DNA of 56,915 nt from Chromera velia (lineage: Eukaryota; Sar; Chromeraceae): NCBI GenBank assembly GCA_018398765.1, contig JAHBMJ010000097.1, positions 1 through 56,915 on the forward strand, read 5' to 3'. Of this stretch, positions 42,495-55,199 are shown piece after piece. Positions within the stretch are counted from its first letter, which is position 1. Each line of letters begins with the position of its first letter. The notes beneath the pieces were generated by a model. The model was given only the letters and a program-made list of their open reading frames with translations. It ran no database searches and was not told the DNA's origin. Both the position numbers and the translations under genes were made by a program.

Positions 42495-43146
42495 TGTGAA
42501 GATGGTACGTGCAGAGGGCCTGTGCGGCGCCGCGCTGGGAGATGGACGATGCGCACGATTGCGCACGCGTCCCGCGGCCGGGGCGCATATCGCGGGACCG
42601 CGGGCGAGGCGACGCCAACGAAGGCAAAAATATCCCGTGACTTAATTGAACTCATGAAGAGTCACTTGATCTGCTCTGTTACTCAACCCCTGACTCTGTG
42701 GCTCAGTACATCGAATTCCCCACCTGGACGGAAGCTGTGCACAAGAGCGGTTGCTAACTGGTTTGCCGTGTGCCGTGCAGAATCGGCTCGTACTGACAGC
42801 CAGATCTGCATGCATTTGTGGGGTTGATCCTAGATCCAGTACCACTGGTGTTGATCTCGGAAGAGAATATATTCTGTGTCGGCCTGCTTACTTTCACTTG
42901 CCCTGGCTAAGTCCTTTCTTCCCTAAATAGCACAATGTGTGCAAGGGAAATCTGATCAGCCGTCATCTCCACCACAGAAGAGACTCTTTGACACAGAGAA
43001 CAAGAGAGACGGTCGTATTCAAGTAGACTCTCTGACCATGACAGAGTAAGTCTGGCACCTCTTCAGTCTGAGAGCCTGATCTCATTTGGAGCAGGCACTT
43101 CTCGGTCCTCACTCTTATGTTGTCTGCCTTCATCCACTCCCCTGCC
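42495..43146. other. 5' region of the HECT ligase
   Basis: A GC-rich patch at 42520-42620 follows the MITE. No upstream coding exon could be joined to the HECT model in phase; a non-coding leader exon is possible. Confidence 0.4.
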
Positions 43147-43999
43147 ATGCCTGCGTGCAGCAACGAGGTAATCAAGCAGAGGTTCCAAGACGCGTTCAAG
43201 GAATTGATCCTCGTGAAACGCGACCCAAATGAAGGTGAGCGAGCCTGTAGGCCGCGTTGTGGAGGGCGTTGAAAGAGAAGATAGAATATCTGCCTTAGTG
43301 AGATTGCTACATCTCACCGAGCAGGCACAAATAGGACGTAGAGGAGACACGCAGGACGTGTCTTTTTTTTGCACCCTTCACCAGAGGGGGCAAGGGATTC
43401 GCCAGGCGTATATGAACATGTGCAGACAGACTTTTGCGTCGAGACGATCTTCTCCATCTACGCTTCTCCCTTCCCCCCCCTTGTTCTGACTCCTCTGCAG
43501 CCGCCAGTTTGGCCATCCAAGTCGCCAAGGGTTCCCTTACCCTTGAAGAAGCTGTGCAGGCTGCCACAGCCTCAGCCTCGCCCTCCGCATCAGCATCAGC
43601 ATCGGGTGCGAACAAGGCAGAGGGCACAACAGCTGAAGCAGGGGGGAAGGAAGGGGCGTGTGCCAGTCCGAGCCCAGGAGTAGACACGCAGTCGGGGGGG
43701 GAGACTGTCGAAACGGAGACGGGGGTCGAGGGGGCCTCGAGTGCAACTCCGTCTCAATCCCCCGCGGCTGGGGGTCCATTTGGGGGGTCTGGAGTGGGGG
43801 GGAGCGCGAAGAAGAAATCCGCATGTGAGACGATAGCAGACCTCGTTTTGTCGGTGGAGGAGGATGACTGCGTAATGCGGGGGGCAGAGCCGACGAGCCA
43901 TGCGGACAGAAGGATCACCGACACCCTTCTAGAGCAATGCGCAGGTGTGTGCCAGATGTTGATGTAGATGTGTGACTCTCTCTCTCTGTCTCCCCCCCN

Positions 44000-44067
<68 letters not shown>

Positions 44068-44837
44068 CTACTTTGACGTCCGTGTGTATGCAGATTTCTG
44101 AATTTGTATAGCTCTGTCTATGGGCGTGTCCTCCTCTATTTGTCATGGTGCACCATGGTTGTGCACCAACCCAAACTGCTTAACTCCTCCGCTTTCCTGT
44201 CTTTCTTCCTTCCTTCCTCCTGCAGAAGAACTGTCAAACTTTCGACTCATCAACAGGCTGTTCACTCTGCGGAGATCCGGGCGTCCCCCGTCTCCCTCAA
44301 TTGATGCACAGGGAGACACGGTCATGTCGGCAGCAGACGGGGGCGGAGAGGGGGGGACGGAAGAGGCCTCTTCGTCTTCCTCTTCTGGTCCTGCAGCTGC
44401 AGCAGCGTCTTCTCCTTCTCCTTCTCCTTCTCCCCCCCCCTGCCTGTCTGCCGTCATGTCCCCTCTCTCCCGAGTCGATCCAGATGCACAAGAACCCTCA
44501 GACACCTTTCCGGGTCGGTCGGCGTGAAGGAGAAGCTTTTTCCACGTTTTCCTTCCTGCCTTTCCTCGCCCAACCTCTGTTCTTGGACCCCCTCTGGTCT
44601 TCTGGTGTCCTTCCTTCTCGCTGAACGTCTGCAGAACTCATTTTACGTGCACCAAGCAGCCGTCATTCAGCTGCAGAAGCACATGCAGGAACATGCCCTC
44701 AATGTAGCACAGCACAGGCAGGAAATACACATCCCTCAATGACTGACGGAATCCATCAGAAATCTTGCGGATGCACATTCTCCTTTTTCTATAAGAGCGT
44801 GGCTGCGGTCTCATGGCTTGTATGGCCAGGAGAATGT

Positions 44838-44868
<31 letters not shown>

Positions 44869-45680
44869 TCTCATGAGTGTCACTGCAGCTCTAGACTTCG
44901 AGCAACTTGGGCGTTTCTTCTCCCAAATTCAGCAATTCGACGAGGCAAAGGGGTCCGAATGGTCCAACAAGCTGCTGCAGTCCATCACGAGTCTGTGCGA
45001 ACAGCTGCTGGTTGAAGCCGACATCGAGGCAAAGAAGAAACTTCAAGCGGAACGGGAAAAAAGAGAAAAAGAAAAGGCCACCTCCCCATGGAACCCCTAC
45101 AGGGACCCTGACAGATTCACTTTGAAACCAGTCGTCATGTCAGTTCGTTAATTCGTCTCTTCTTATTTTGTGAGTGAGCTATCGAAGAGCCCGCGAGATA
45201 AAGGAAGCGACTATTTTGGATGCAATTCGCGTTGAGCCTCTTTCAAAGGGGCGTTACCCCCCTGCAACTGACAGCACGACTGTGACACAAAGACAGCGAA
45301 CGCGTCGTCACTTCAACCGTTTCCCTGTCGTCTTTCCCCCCATCAGTCTTACCCTGGAAGGAAGAGTGTTTCCTTTCCTCCTGCATGCAAACTGGCTGGC
45401 AGACCTGTCTTCGCGCCAGTTGAACTCCCGTCCGCTTGCACGCCTTCCTTTTCAATGAATTGGTGAGATGCTTCTGTTTTGCCGCAGTGGTCGCCCACCA
45501 GGTCGACACTTAACCCTCTTTGTGCGCACTCTCTGCTGGTTCGTTTTCATTCGCTTTCTGTGTCCTGACGGTTACTTGGACGCAGGCTCTACTACCCGTC
45601 TCAGTTGCGCATGTTCCTCATCGCGCTCGGTAAGTCTTCCTGTCAGCCTATCTGGTCGACAGGAGAGGAGACTCGATACA

Positions 45681-45716
<36 letters not shown>

Positions 45717-48700
45717 TGTCTATGTCTTTTGTTGCCCTCTCTCATCGATCCTTGCCTCTCAGTTTTTCTCAGGAACAACAGTTCCTCTACGTCTCAGGAA
45801 GACAGGAACAACAGGAACGACTGCAGAGAACCATTCACTCCTTGCCTTCCTGCCTGTCTGCCTCTCTATGTTTTTCCTGTCCTCATCTCTTCTCTTCTCT
45901 TCTCTTCGGTGCTGTTCCTTCCATCTGTGCCTCCATGCAGAGCACCCCGGACTGAGGGAATACGAGAACTTTGAAATGTTTGACAAGATCCTTTCGTGCA
46001 TCCAAAAACTTCCTCCTGAGGGAAGGAAAACACTCATCGAATGGTTAGTTGATTGCGAATGAAGAAAAACTTCTCCCCCCTTTGTCTCTCTCTCTTCCTG
46101 ATGCCTGCACTAATGCCGGTTGCTTTCTTTCTTCCTGGCTTGTGCCACTACAGAAAAAACCTGTTTGCATTTTTTGGGGCAGTTTCTTGCGCCACCCCTC
46201 ACTTCCACCGCCGCTCAAAATCAGAGCCGCCTGGGTGCTCATTTTTTTGCTCCTGAACCTGAAAATTCTGTCTTTCTTGGTCTTCCTGTTTTGACCTCCT
46301 CCACCATCCATCAATTCATCCATTCAGGTGCATCACTTCCTCCTTTCCCCTCCCCCTGTGCGCAGGTATGCCAATATTGATGAAGCTGAGGGTGTCGCTG
46401 CCCCCCCTGTGCCTGCCCGGCCGCGTGCCCCCTTCATTCCAGAGAGTGCGCAGACGGTCAACGAGAGGAGCATCGGCAAACAGAGCATCGAGAACCTCCT
46501 CCAGGCTCTGCAGCAACTCCTCACAAGTCAGTCAGTTAGTCAGTCAGTCAGAGAAGTGGAGTTCAGAGCCCCATGCCTTCCAATTCTTTTTTACGGTCCG
46601 TTTCCATTCAATCAGGCACAAGGGTCCTATGGCATCTTTCTTTCCAGCTGGGCCATTCATTCATTCATTCATTCATTCATTCATTCTCTTTGCCATTTTA
46701 CCCTTTGAATCTCTCTGCTCAATTGACCCCGGGAGGGACCTTGCGTCTCTCTCTACTCTTCCTGCATGTGTGCGTGAACTCTTCGATCCTCCCATCGTGT
46801 CCTGTCCACCAGGAAGGACTTGCATGCACTCGGGTGTTCCTTCCAAAAAAGAAAGGTGACGTGCCCTGAAATGGACATTTTGTATTGCTTTGTGTGGACC
46901 CATCAATCGCATCCTCAGTTCGCATTCTGGAGAATTTGAACGAGGACGCACGGCAACAGGGGTACGACCAGTTCATCAAAGAGGCAGGTCCCTCCGCCAG
47001 AGCTGCACTGAACGTGATGGGCATCTTGTTTGAAGCCAACGAGAAGAGAAAACAGAAATCGGGCAGGTGGGCGGGCTTCGACTTGCTTCCTCGATTGTCT
47101 GTTGTTTCCTTTCCTTTTCATGTGCGTACTCCATTTGTACGTCTCCTTCCTTTGCTTGCAAGCGGGCATGAATTAATTAAGTAGTCCTTCCATGTTGTAA
47201 GGGAGGAAAGAAAACCTTCCTCTTCGATTCATTCTTGCAAATATTTGCGGTTTTTTTTGGTGGGTCATGGGGTCACTGTCGGAATGCGAATGGTTCTTTC
47301 CTTTCTTGCCTCATTTTTCTTTGTGTCTCTACTTCTCTCCCGACGTGAAGCCTTTTCTGGAAGAGCTTTTGTTTTTTTCTGGTGTCCTTTTTGCATGGCG
47401 TTCAAGCTCTCTGTTGGGAGGGGAAGGGTGGGGGGAGAGGGTGTTCGTGCGCCGACGCATGCGCCTCCTGCTTGTCAATCTCTTTACGTGTACGTGCTTG
47501 CATCCGAATGGTGCATGTCTTTGCAGGAGGCGCCCTTTCGGCATAGCTCTGTGGGAGGATTTCCGGAATGATGCCGTGAACGCCTCCGGACTTCTGGTCA
47601 AACATGAAACCATCAGGTCGGTAGGTCAGTCAGTCAGTCAGAAACGGAGACAGACCTCCACTAGCATCCCTACAGGGATGGCATTTTTCTTTTTCTCTTT
47701 TGTGTCCGAGCCCTGGTGGTTGAGTGTTCTCTTGTTCTGGTGTGAGAGTCCATCAAGGTGATATATCGACGGTGTGGGAGGGAGGGAAGTAAGGCAGTGC
47801 CGAGACCGAAAGCAAGAAAGTTGCATGGTGATGTGAACGTACGTTTGAGCTCATTTTCTTTTGAGGAACTCCCCCTTCTCCTCTGTGTGTAGCATTCGAA
47901 AGAAGGACTCTGACTGCACACATATATGTGCACGTGCATGACTGTTTTTCAGATGGATTTCTGAGATGAGGGGGCAGCGAGACCCTCCAGGCATCGACCT
48001 CTGCCGATTCTACTTCGTGTTGGACCCCGCCAATAAAGCGCAAATCCTCAAGGTTTGTCGGTGTGATCGGAGTCGGAGAATTGCTCTGGTATTTTCGTTT
48101 TTTGTGTTGTAGGAAGAATGAGCGCCAGCAAGACTGGATGGAGAGGGTGGGACGGTCTGCTGTCGCGTGAATGTATTTCTCCCCTCCCAATTTCTTTCTA
48201 CCTGTCTATCTGTGATGTTTGCCGTTTTTGTGAAACGAAACAACCAAGACTCTGGGATGATGCACGAAGAGTCTTTCCTTTCAAGGAATGAGTTCTTTGG
48301 GCCGTTGTGATACGACATAAAAAGAGATACACACATACACACACTCACACACACACAGGTACATAGGTTCAGAAAGACGGTCAAGCCCGCGTCCCTTCTC
48401 CCGCTTCGTCTCGCCCATCTGCAACGCCGTCCGTCTTTGAGATTGTGCCTGCCCGCTGTTCTGATATTCCTGCTCTCTCTGCATGCTCTGAGTCTTTCTT
48501 GTTTGCTTTGTGTTGGCCTGTGCAGTGGCACGCCACAGTCCAGCAGAGACAGGAGAGCCACAACGCGATGCTGGCTTCTCTCATGGGCGGGTAAGTGTTT
48601 TTTCTTTTTCTACTGGAAGAAAGACGCAGTGGTTCCTTAAGAATGAATGCCTCTCGGTAGGTGAGCGTGGAGAGGAGAAGGCAGAGAGAGCGACGGGGGA

Positions 48701-48979
48701 AAAGAGATGACCGACGATGGTGGAGCCCGGCAGGCAGGAGGTTGAGGGGTCGGATCCGTCCTCCCTCCCTCTTTTGTTTTGGTTTCTTGTGATATTTTTC
48801 TTCCGGATGACCAATGCGCCCAGAATAGGATCGACGGAGCATTGGTTGAGTCCTCGCGTTTGCTCCCTCCTTGTCTTTCCTTGTTAGTTGCCCGGATGCG
48901 TTCATGGCCCCCACCACGTAAACTTGCTCTTTTCGTTTCTCCACACCTCTTTTTTTTCATAACCTTTGCCACCCTACTT

Positions 48980-49018
<39 letters not shown>

Positions 49019-51213
49019 TTTAAATACGCGTGTGCAGGCACCGGTCCTATCCGTATTTGTATTTGCGCGTCCAGAGGACGAACATTGTGGAGGATACGCT
49101 CAGACAGGTGAGAGAGAGCAGGGGGCGCTGCATGGTGGGTGATAGGGCAGGGCGGCGGGGGCGTGTGGGAGGATCTTTCTTTCTCTGAAGCTATCCACCG
49201 GATTGGTTTTCGTCCTAGCTGGCACAGACAGACCAGTTGCTTTCATTGAGTTTCGGCTGGCGGTTTTGCTTTATTCATGGAGTCTTTCACTGTGTCTGTC
49301 CTTCTTTTGGTATCGTTCCAACTGGTTGTCCCTCCCCTTTTTTTTTCAGTTGAGTCGCCACCCGACGACAGACTTGAAGAAGCAGCTGAAGATTCAGTTC
49401 GAAGCAGAGGAGGGGGTGGACGAGGGAGGGCCGACAAAGGAGTTCTTCCAATTGCTCATCCAAGAGGTCGGTCGGTCGGTCGGTCAGGGTGCCGGGTTTC
49501 TGCCTGTCTGCCTGCCTGCCTGCCCGTCTGTTTGTCTCTCGGATGGTCTCTTTGCCTGCCCGGTGTAGCGTGTCGGTCCCGTCATCCTTCCTGCATGTCT
49601 GAGAAAGGAAAGTTATCGCTGCAAAGATGCGGCATGCGATGTCTGTCCTGCTCTGTTTGTCTGGGTGCTTCGGCTGATCCTCTCCCGTCACTGCGGTTTC
49701 CCTCCCATCCGTTCCACGCTGCTTGAGATTCAATTCAAGACTTCAGATTCCTTTTCTGGTTCCAGGAATGGGTGATGGAAGAGCCACGCACGCAGCATGC
49801 AGTTCGAGGTGAGATTGCATTTCTTGTTCTCCTGTCTGTATTTCTCCTGTCTCTCCTGTCCCCTGATTGATGAATGGATGGATGAATGAGTCTTGCAGCT
49901 GTTCAATGCCGATTTCGGGATGTTCATTTACAACGAGGACTCCCACCTCTTCTGGTTCAACTCGAACAGGTAGGGAGACAGGGTGGGGGGGGTGTTATGG
50001 GGGACGGTCAGTGTGGGTCTGTCGGACTGCTCTTTGCATGCTGGTAATTCATTCAGGCGAGGAAGAAATGCGGACTCTGATTGTAGTTTTTCGGTGTACA
50101 GCGAAAAGTCTCTGGTACAATGCATGTGTGTTTCTTCTTCTGTACACAGCATGCATCGGATTGATTTACATGACAGATTCTCCTCAATGTTCCCCCTGCT
50201 TCTTTCCGCCTCTTTGCATCAATCACTCCGTCCGTGTATGCATGCATGCATGCATGCAGTCTTGAGGCCAATCTGCAATTCGAGCTGATCGGGAAAGTTC
50301 TGGGTCTGGCGATCTACAACAGCGTGATCCTGGACGTCCACTTTCCTCTAGCAGTCTACAAGAAACTGATGGGGGTCTGTCAGCTCGAGTATGGGGTGGA
50401 TGTTGGGGAGTTTCTGTCTGCCTGTCTGCCCTTCTGTCTGAAGTGAAGGTGGAGTCACTGTGCGGGTACAGACAAAGAGCGCCAACTCCCAGCAATGGGA
50501 TGAAGTTTGGTGGCACGCATGTCCACGTCGGAACCTTTTTTGTGACTGAAGCTCACTGCGCCTGTATGAGTGGAGTAAATGAATGCATGGACTGCATTGT
50601 TTGAGTGGACAGGAAAAGATTTGAACATTCACCACCTCTCTCCCTGCTGCCTGCCCGCTTTTCTGCCTGCAGGAGTCGGTTGGGCTCGATGACCTCCGGG
50701 AGCTTCAGCCCGATATTGCAAGGTGTGTGGGGATCGAGGTGTAGGTTCGTTCTGTGAAGTGTTGTTTCCTCATTGGTTCTGCTTTGGTTGGGTACGTTTC
50801 TCGCTTTGTCTGGCTCTTTTTCCGAATGTGTATGGAAAAGATGTGCTGCATGGTGGTAGAAAGAGAATCCGGATTGCAGGGAATTGTACATAAACTTTGC
50901 ACTGCAGGAGTCTGGAGCGTTTGGAGAAAACAGAGAGCCCGAAAGAACTGGAGGACGCTTCCCTGACGTTCTCTGTCGAGGTGCGCCTGTCTGTGCGCTC
51001 ATTTGTTCATCTCTCTCTCTCTGTCTCTCTCTCTCTGTGTGTGTGTGTGCGTGTGTGTGTCTTTTTTCCTGTCTCCCTGTTGCGTGCGCTAGCGCTCTTT
51101 CTCTCTCTCGGTGTGTGTATGTGTACATGCGTGTGTGTGAGAGGGAGAAACATACACAGTGTGCTGTGAAAGGCTGAACGATCGAATGAGTGTGTGTGTG
51201 TGTGTGTGTGTGA

Positions 51214-51246
<33 letters not shown>

Positions 51247-51271
51247 CGCGTGTGTGTGTATGTGTATGTGT

Positions 51272-51306
<35 letters not shown>

Positions 51307-52341
51307 CGTGCGTGCGTGTGTGTGCGCGCGTGTGCGCGTGCGTGTCTAGATCCTTTTTGTCTCCTCCACACGAGTGAGGTGTGTTGTGAAAGGCTGAACG
51401 ATCGACTGAGTGTGTGTGTCTGTGTGTGCGTGCGTGGGTGCAGGTCGAGCGGTTCGGAGTCGTGGAGGAGAAAGAGCTCGTCCCAGGGGGGTCCGAGAGA
51501 GCTGTGACGCTCGACAACGTGTCAGTCCGCCATCTTGTTTGTTTGTGTGTCTGTCAGTATTTCCGGAGGGGAAGGAAAGACACACACACACACACACAGA
51601 CAGTCTGTCGGGTCCCGTACCGCCGTAGTCTGAGCGACCGTGTCGTCCTTTTGTCTTTGCTTCTTTCCTTCTTTCATTCTCTGTAGTGCAAGCCAAAAAA
51701 AAGAAGCGAAAAAACGCTTCTTTCTGTCCGTCTTTCAACCAGTCGGCCGTGAAGTGGAGGAACGCATTTGCATTTGTCTGCGTGACGGTCCTGCCTCGGG
51801 AAACGTTCTGCCTTTTTTTTTCATTTCCCTCTCTCTTGTGTCTTCCTTCGTTCCTGCCTGCAGGTGTGAGTACATCGACCTCTACACAGACTGGCTTCTG
51901 AACAAATCAATTCAACCTCAGTTCAAGGTGGGAGGGGGGAAGGGAGGGGGCAGAGGCAACACCTCTTTTTTTGATTCACGTGCACACAGACGCCTCGCGT
52001 CTTTTTTTCGATTTCAGCTCTTCGTGGATGCGTTTTCTGCTTCCATATCGAGCAGAGATGCGACCTTTACGCTGAATCTGTCGTTTGCTGTGTGCCGAGT
52101 CTCGAGACAGATGTGTGTTCAGTGAGATTTGCAGGCATTGCCCTTGTGTTGTCGACCTTCATCCATCGCATACTTAGGTGGTCATTTTCATTCCTTCCTG
52201 CTTACTGTTCCTGCCTGCAGGCCTTCCAAAGGGGGTTTGATGACGTCTGTCGAGGGGGCGGCTTTGAAATGTTCAGGTAGGTGCGTTGGCTTTGTGTTAG
52301 GCAGGCAGCCCTGATGTGGTGGAGGGGAGGGCGAGTGGGGC

Positions 52342-52410
<69 letters not shown>

Positions 52411-53256
52411 GAAGTGGATGGGGTGGTTGGAAAAGAGGAAAAGAACACACAGATTCAAGCCAAGGAGGAGAGCAGGGACAGAGTCTATATGACAGACGGT
52501 TGATAGTCCATAGGGTCTCCCCAACATTTTGCGGATCCCCTACTGTTCTTGTCGCATCAGTGAGAGAGGAGAGGGAGAGACAGAAAAGAAAGAATCGATC
52601 CCCATGTTTGGCACGTACCCTCCGGTTGCATGGATGCAGAGCTGAGGAGGTGGAGCTTCTGGTTTGCGGGTCCACTGATTTGGACTTCGAGGGCCTGGAG
52701 AAGCATGTGAGCTACCAGGTCGGTCTGCCTGCCTGTCTGCACGATCGAGGGTTTGAAGGGGGGAGAGTAGCAGTACGCGAAGTGCGGAGGAGCTCTGCCG
52801 ATTTGTGCCTTCTCAATGTTGTTGCTCTGACGCCAGAAGTGCACTTCGCATTCACCTGAGTGCATGCTTGGATGCCTGGCTGTCCTCAGTCGCTGATTCA
52901 CGCCTGCTTTTTTGCGTAGCTAAGAAACGTGTTTCGAATTTGTGTCAATGGACCTGCAGGATGGGTTTACGGAATCTTCTCAGACTGTTCGCCACTTCTG
53001 GGAGGTTGTGCACGGCTTGAGCACAGAAGAGAAGAAAAAGTTTCTTTTCTTTCTCACAGGCTCGGACCGTGTGCCCATCAAGGGTTTAAAGAGCCTTCAA
53101 CTGTTCATTTCCCGAAACGGTCCCGACTCAGATAGACTCCCCACGGCGCACACGTGTTTCAACCACCTGCTGCTGCCTGACTACGGTAATAAGGAGAAAC
53201 TGGAAAAGTTTCTCAGAATTGCAATCGAGAATTCAAAGGGATTCGGCCTGATGTGA
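43147..53256 (+). CDS. UBE3A: UBE3A-type HECT E3 ubiquitin ligase
   Basis: HECT ligases take ubiquitin from an E2 onto a catalytic Cys and pass it to substrates. Twenty-two exons join in phase to 949 residues: 43147-43234, 43501-43944, 44226-44513, 44889-45138, 45586-45629, 45941-46043, 46366-46526, 46919-47066, 47527-47616, 47953-48052, 48526-48590, 49038-49107, 49350-49466, 49899-49969, 50260-50374, 50673-50722, 50908-50980, 51444-51520, 51864-51927, 52221-52276, 52640-52718, 52960-53256. The E2-binding lobe holds [37 protein letters not shown] and [20 protein letters not shown]. The C-lobe ends [18 protein letters not shown], with the catalytic Cys at 53155-53157. The sequence is closest to UBE3A/E6AP among HECT families. 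The N-terminus is Ala/Ser/Gly-rich, and I see no AZUL zinc finger. First exons are the least certain. Confidence 0.92.
43999..44062. repeat. GT microsatellite in HECT intron, with one N
   Basis: A C-run and one undetermined base (43999) precede about 60 bp of GT repeat in the intron after exon 2. Confidence 0.95.
46655..46685. repeat. ATTC tetranucleotide repeat in HECT intron
   Basis: It consists of seven or so tandem CATT/ATTC units. Confidence 0.9.
51189..51345. repeat. GT-rich microsatellite in HECT intron
   Basis: It is a long imperfect GT array. The flanking motif GTGAAAGGCTGAACGATCGA occurs both before it (51166-51185) and after it (51387-51406), indicating a duplicated unit. Confidence 0.9.
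52347..52408. repeat. CT then GT microsatellite in HECT intron
   Basis: About 28 bp of CT pass directly into about 32 bp of GT. Confidence 0.92.
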
Positions 53257-54983
53257 TGTGGTGCGGCGGCGATCGATCAAGCTTGTATGTCGGAGAGCCG
53301 TCTCAAAAAGTTTGAAAATGGCCGTGAAAACCTCAGACTATAGACTTAATTAATATATCAATTGCGCCGTTATGCATCTATATGCATGTCTTCGAAATAC
53401 ATGCAAGCTCGCGCGGTGTTTTGTCTTAGGTTTTGTCGATCAAACAGGTAAGACACTCATCCCATGTATCTAGCCATGTATGCGGTTTTTATCGATCTGA
53501 CATCTAGGAAAGAATTGGAAAGAATCTTACTCTATTTGATTAATTAGTTAGTTAAAATATGCATAGCCCCACTTGGAGCGCTAAGGTCCTACGAAAACTT
53601 TGTTTTTGATGATAATGGTTTTCATTTTTGTATTTCTACACGTTGGGTCAAAAAAATAAGATTTTAGAGCAAGCACTTCGAACAGTGGCTATAACCTGCG
53701 CAACAGGGCCGATTAAGCGTCATCAAGGGCCGTGGAGCTACAACTAAATCTTATTAAATTATTTAGAATTTACAGACTAGAAATTACTATAGATTAGAAT
53801 AACTTTAAAGTTCCTGATCTCTTAGTAACAAGCTAACTAACTCTACCTTATGAGTTTAACTATTTTAGGATAATATAGACTGTTACATGCCGTGGCCCCC
53901 GAGCCACGGTATCTGTAGCCCAAACCGAAAGGAAAAAAGTAAAGGTGAGCCCTGCCCCCTACACCGAATTTCGCACGCGCACCACTTACGTAGTTCCTCA
54001 TATTTCGGGTCGCAAACGCCTTACGGGACTGCGCAGTAAAAATTTTGCCCATGCATAATTGAAATGATTGAATTCGACCGCCTCTGAAGTCTGAATTCAG
54101 ATGCGCTATCAGATGTGCTGTTTGACAGCTTTGTCAGACTTTGTAATGTGGGTGAGCAGATGAGGGAAATCTTCAACTTAATGACGGACGTGGGCATGAC
54201 AGTGAGTGAGAGCTGGGTGAAAACACTACTCTTCAAACGCCGTCTCCGCGCATCTCAATCTATCTGTTGTGAGTTTCATATTGTTTCCGGACTAAGCAGA
54301 TCTGCCCTTTGGTCAGGTCTCCACCTGTCCTGCTCCAAGGAAAGGTGAGTGGTCAATCTGTTCCTGTCTTCGTATTCCTCCTGTTTATTTGACTCCATAA
54401 ATGAAAGGGAGACAGTCAGAGACAATCTGCTAGCAAGCGCATACGACTCTCTGCCACGAGCGAGCTGCTAAACCCGGGCGCCCATGGCTTTCCTCTAGGG
54501 TATTTGACTGTTTTAATTACGATTAAGATTCCATAAATAAAATCATATAAAACACATAATAAAAAACATAAATTATTCAAACATTTTAGGTTGAAGGAAC
54601 GTAGTTCTTCTTAAAAAGCTTAAATCTAGTGAAATTAAACGTGATTACGGGTGAAACTAATCATATACCCCCCTTTTTATAGTATGTCTCTTACAACTGA
54701 TTACGGATTACAAGATTACGGCATGTTTTATAAAAAGCCATCAATAATTTTTTGATGTCTTAGGTCTCTGTGTGACATTTTCTGTTTTTTGCTCACTGCA
54801 CTGTATGGCACTACAATGTGTATGAGCTGCCAGTCAGTGTATGTGACGCGCTCGACTGTCTTGCTCGGTCTTGCTGACTCAGTTTAGAACCGTTTCCTTC
54901 TCTACCCTCTCCCCCTGCAAAACCTAATCCGCCCAAACTAAGAAGGGCCACGTCTTAGTTCCCCTGAAGGAAAAAACAAGAAA
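53257..54983. other. Spacer downstream of the HECT gene
   Basis: No gene is recognised. It is AT-rich with a perfect 7-bp-stem hairpin (CCGTGGC/GCCACGG) at 53890-53909. Frames at 54021-54348 lack support. Confidence 0.5.
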
Positions 54984-55199
54984 CTACTCCTCATTTTCCT
55001 TCTCCTTCTCCTCTCCGTCTTCCTCCTCCTCCTCCTCCTCCTCCTCGTTGTCCCCCGCTTCCTCACCTCTGCTCTGCTCTTCCTCATTGGAACTGTCACG
55101 GATGATGTCTCCCTCCTCCCCCGTTTCTTTTTCACCCGTAGCATGTGCAGATTGCTCTTCTGCCTCAGGAAAAGTCTGTTTATAGACGAAGATGAGCTG
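54984..55199 (-). CDS. Possible terminal exon encoding an acidic tail
   Basis: After an acceptor-like CTTTTAG the minus strand reads 71 codons to TAG: QLIFVYKQTFPEAEEQ, then an Asp/Glu-dominated stretch with eight consecutive Glu and ending KEKENEE. Such acidic C-termini are common in histone- and RNA-binding proteins, but no domain is visible. Upstream exons would lie beyond 55200 and I could not find one. A plus-strand frame in the same place (RKSLFIDEDELLKVKEAF ... MDVVIEV) is a competing reading. Confidence 0.25.
   Translation of the reverse strand, partial: QLIFVYKQTFPEAEEQSAHATGEKETGEEGDIIRDSSNEEEQSRGEEAGDNEEEEEEEEEDGEEKEKENEE

Noticed and set aside
44635-44698. Candidate HECT exon ([19 protein letters not shown])
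   Set aside because: The preceding exon joins directly to 44889 in phase, and inserting this segment breaks the frame.
49768-49809. Candidate HECT exon after a CAG at 49767
   Set aside because: Exon 49350-49466 joins 49899 in phase 0 and matches the uninterrupted family sequence QE-LFNADFG.
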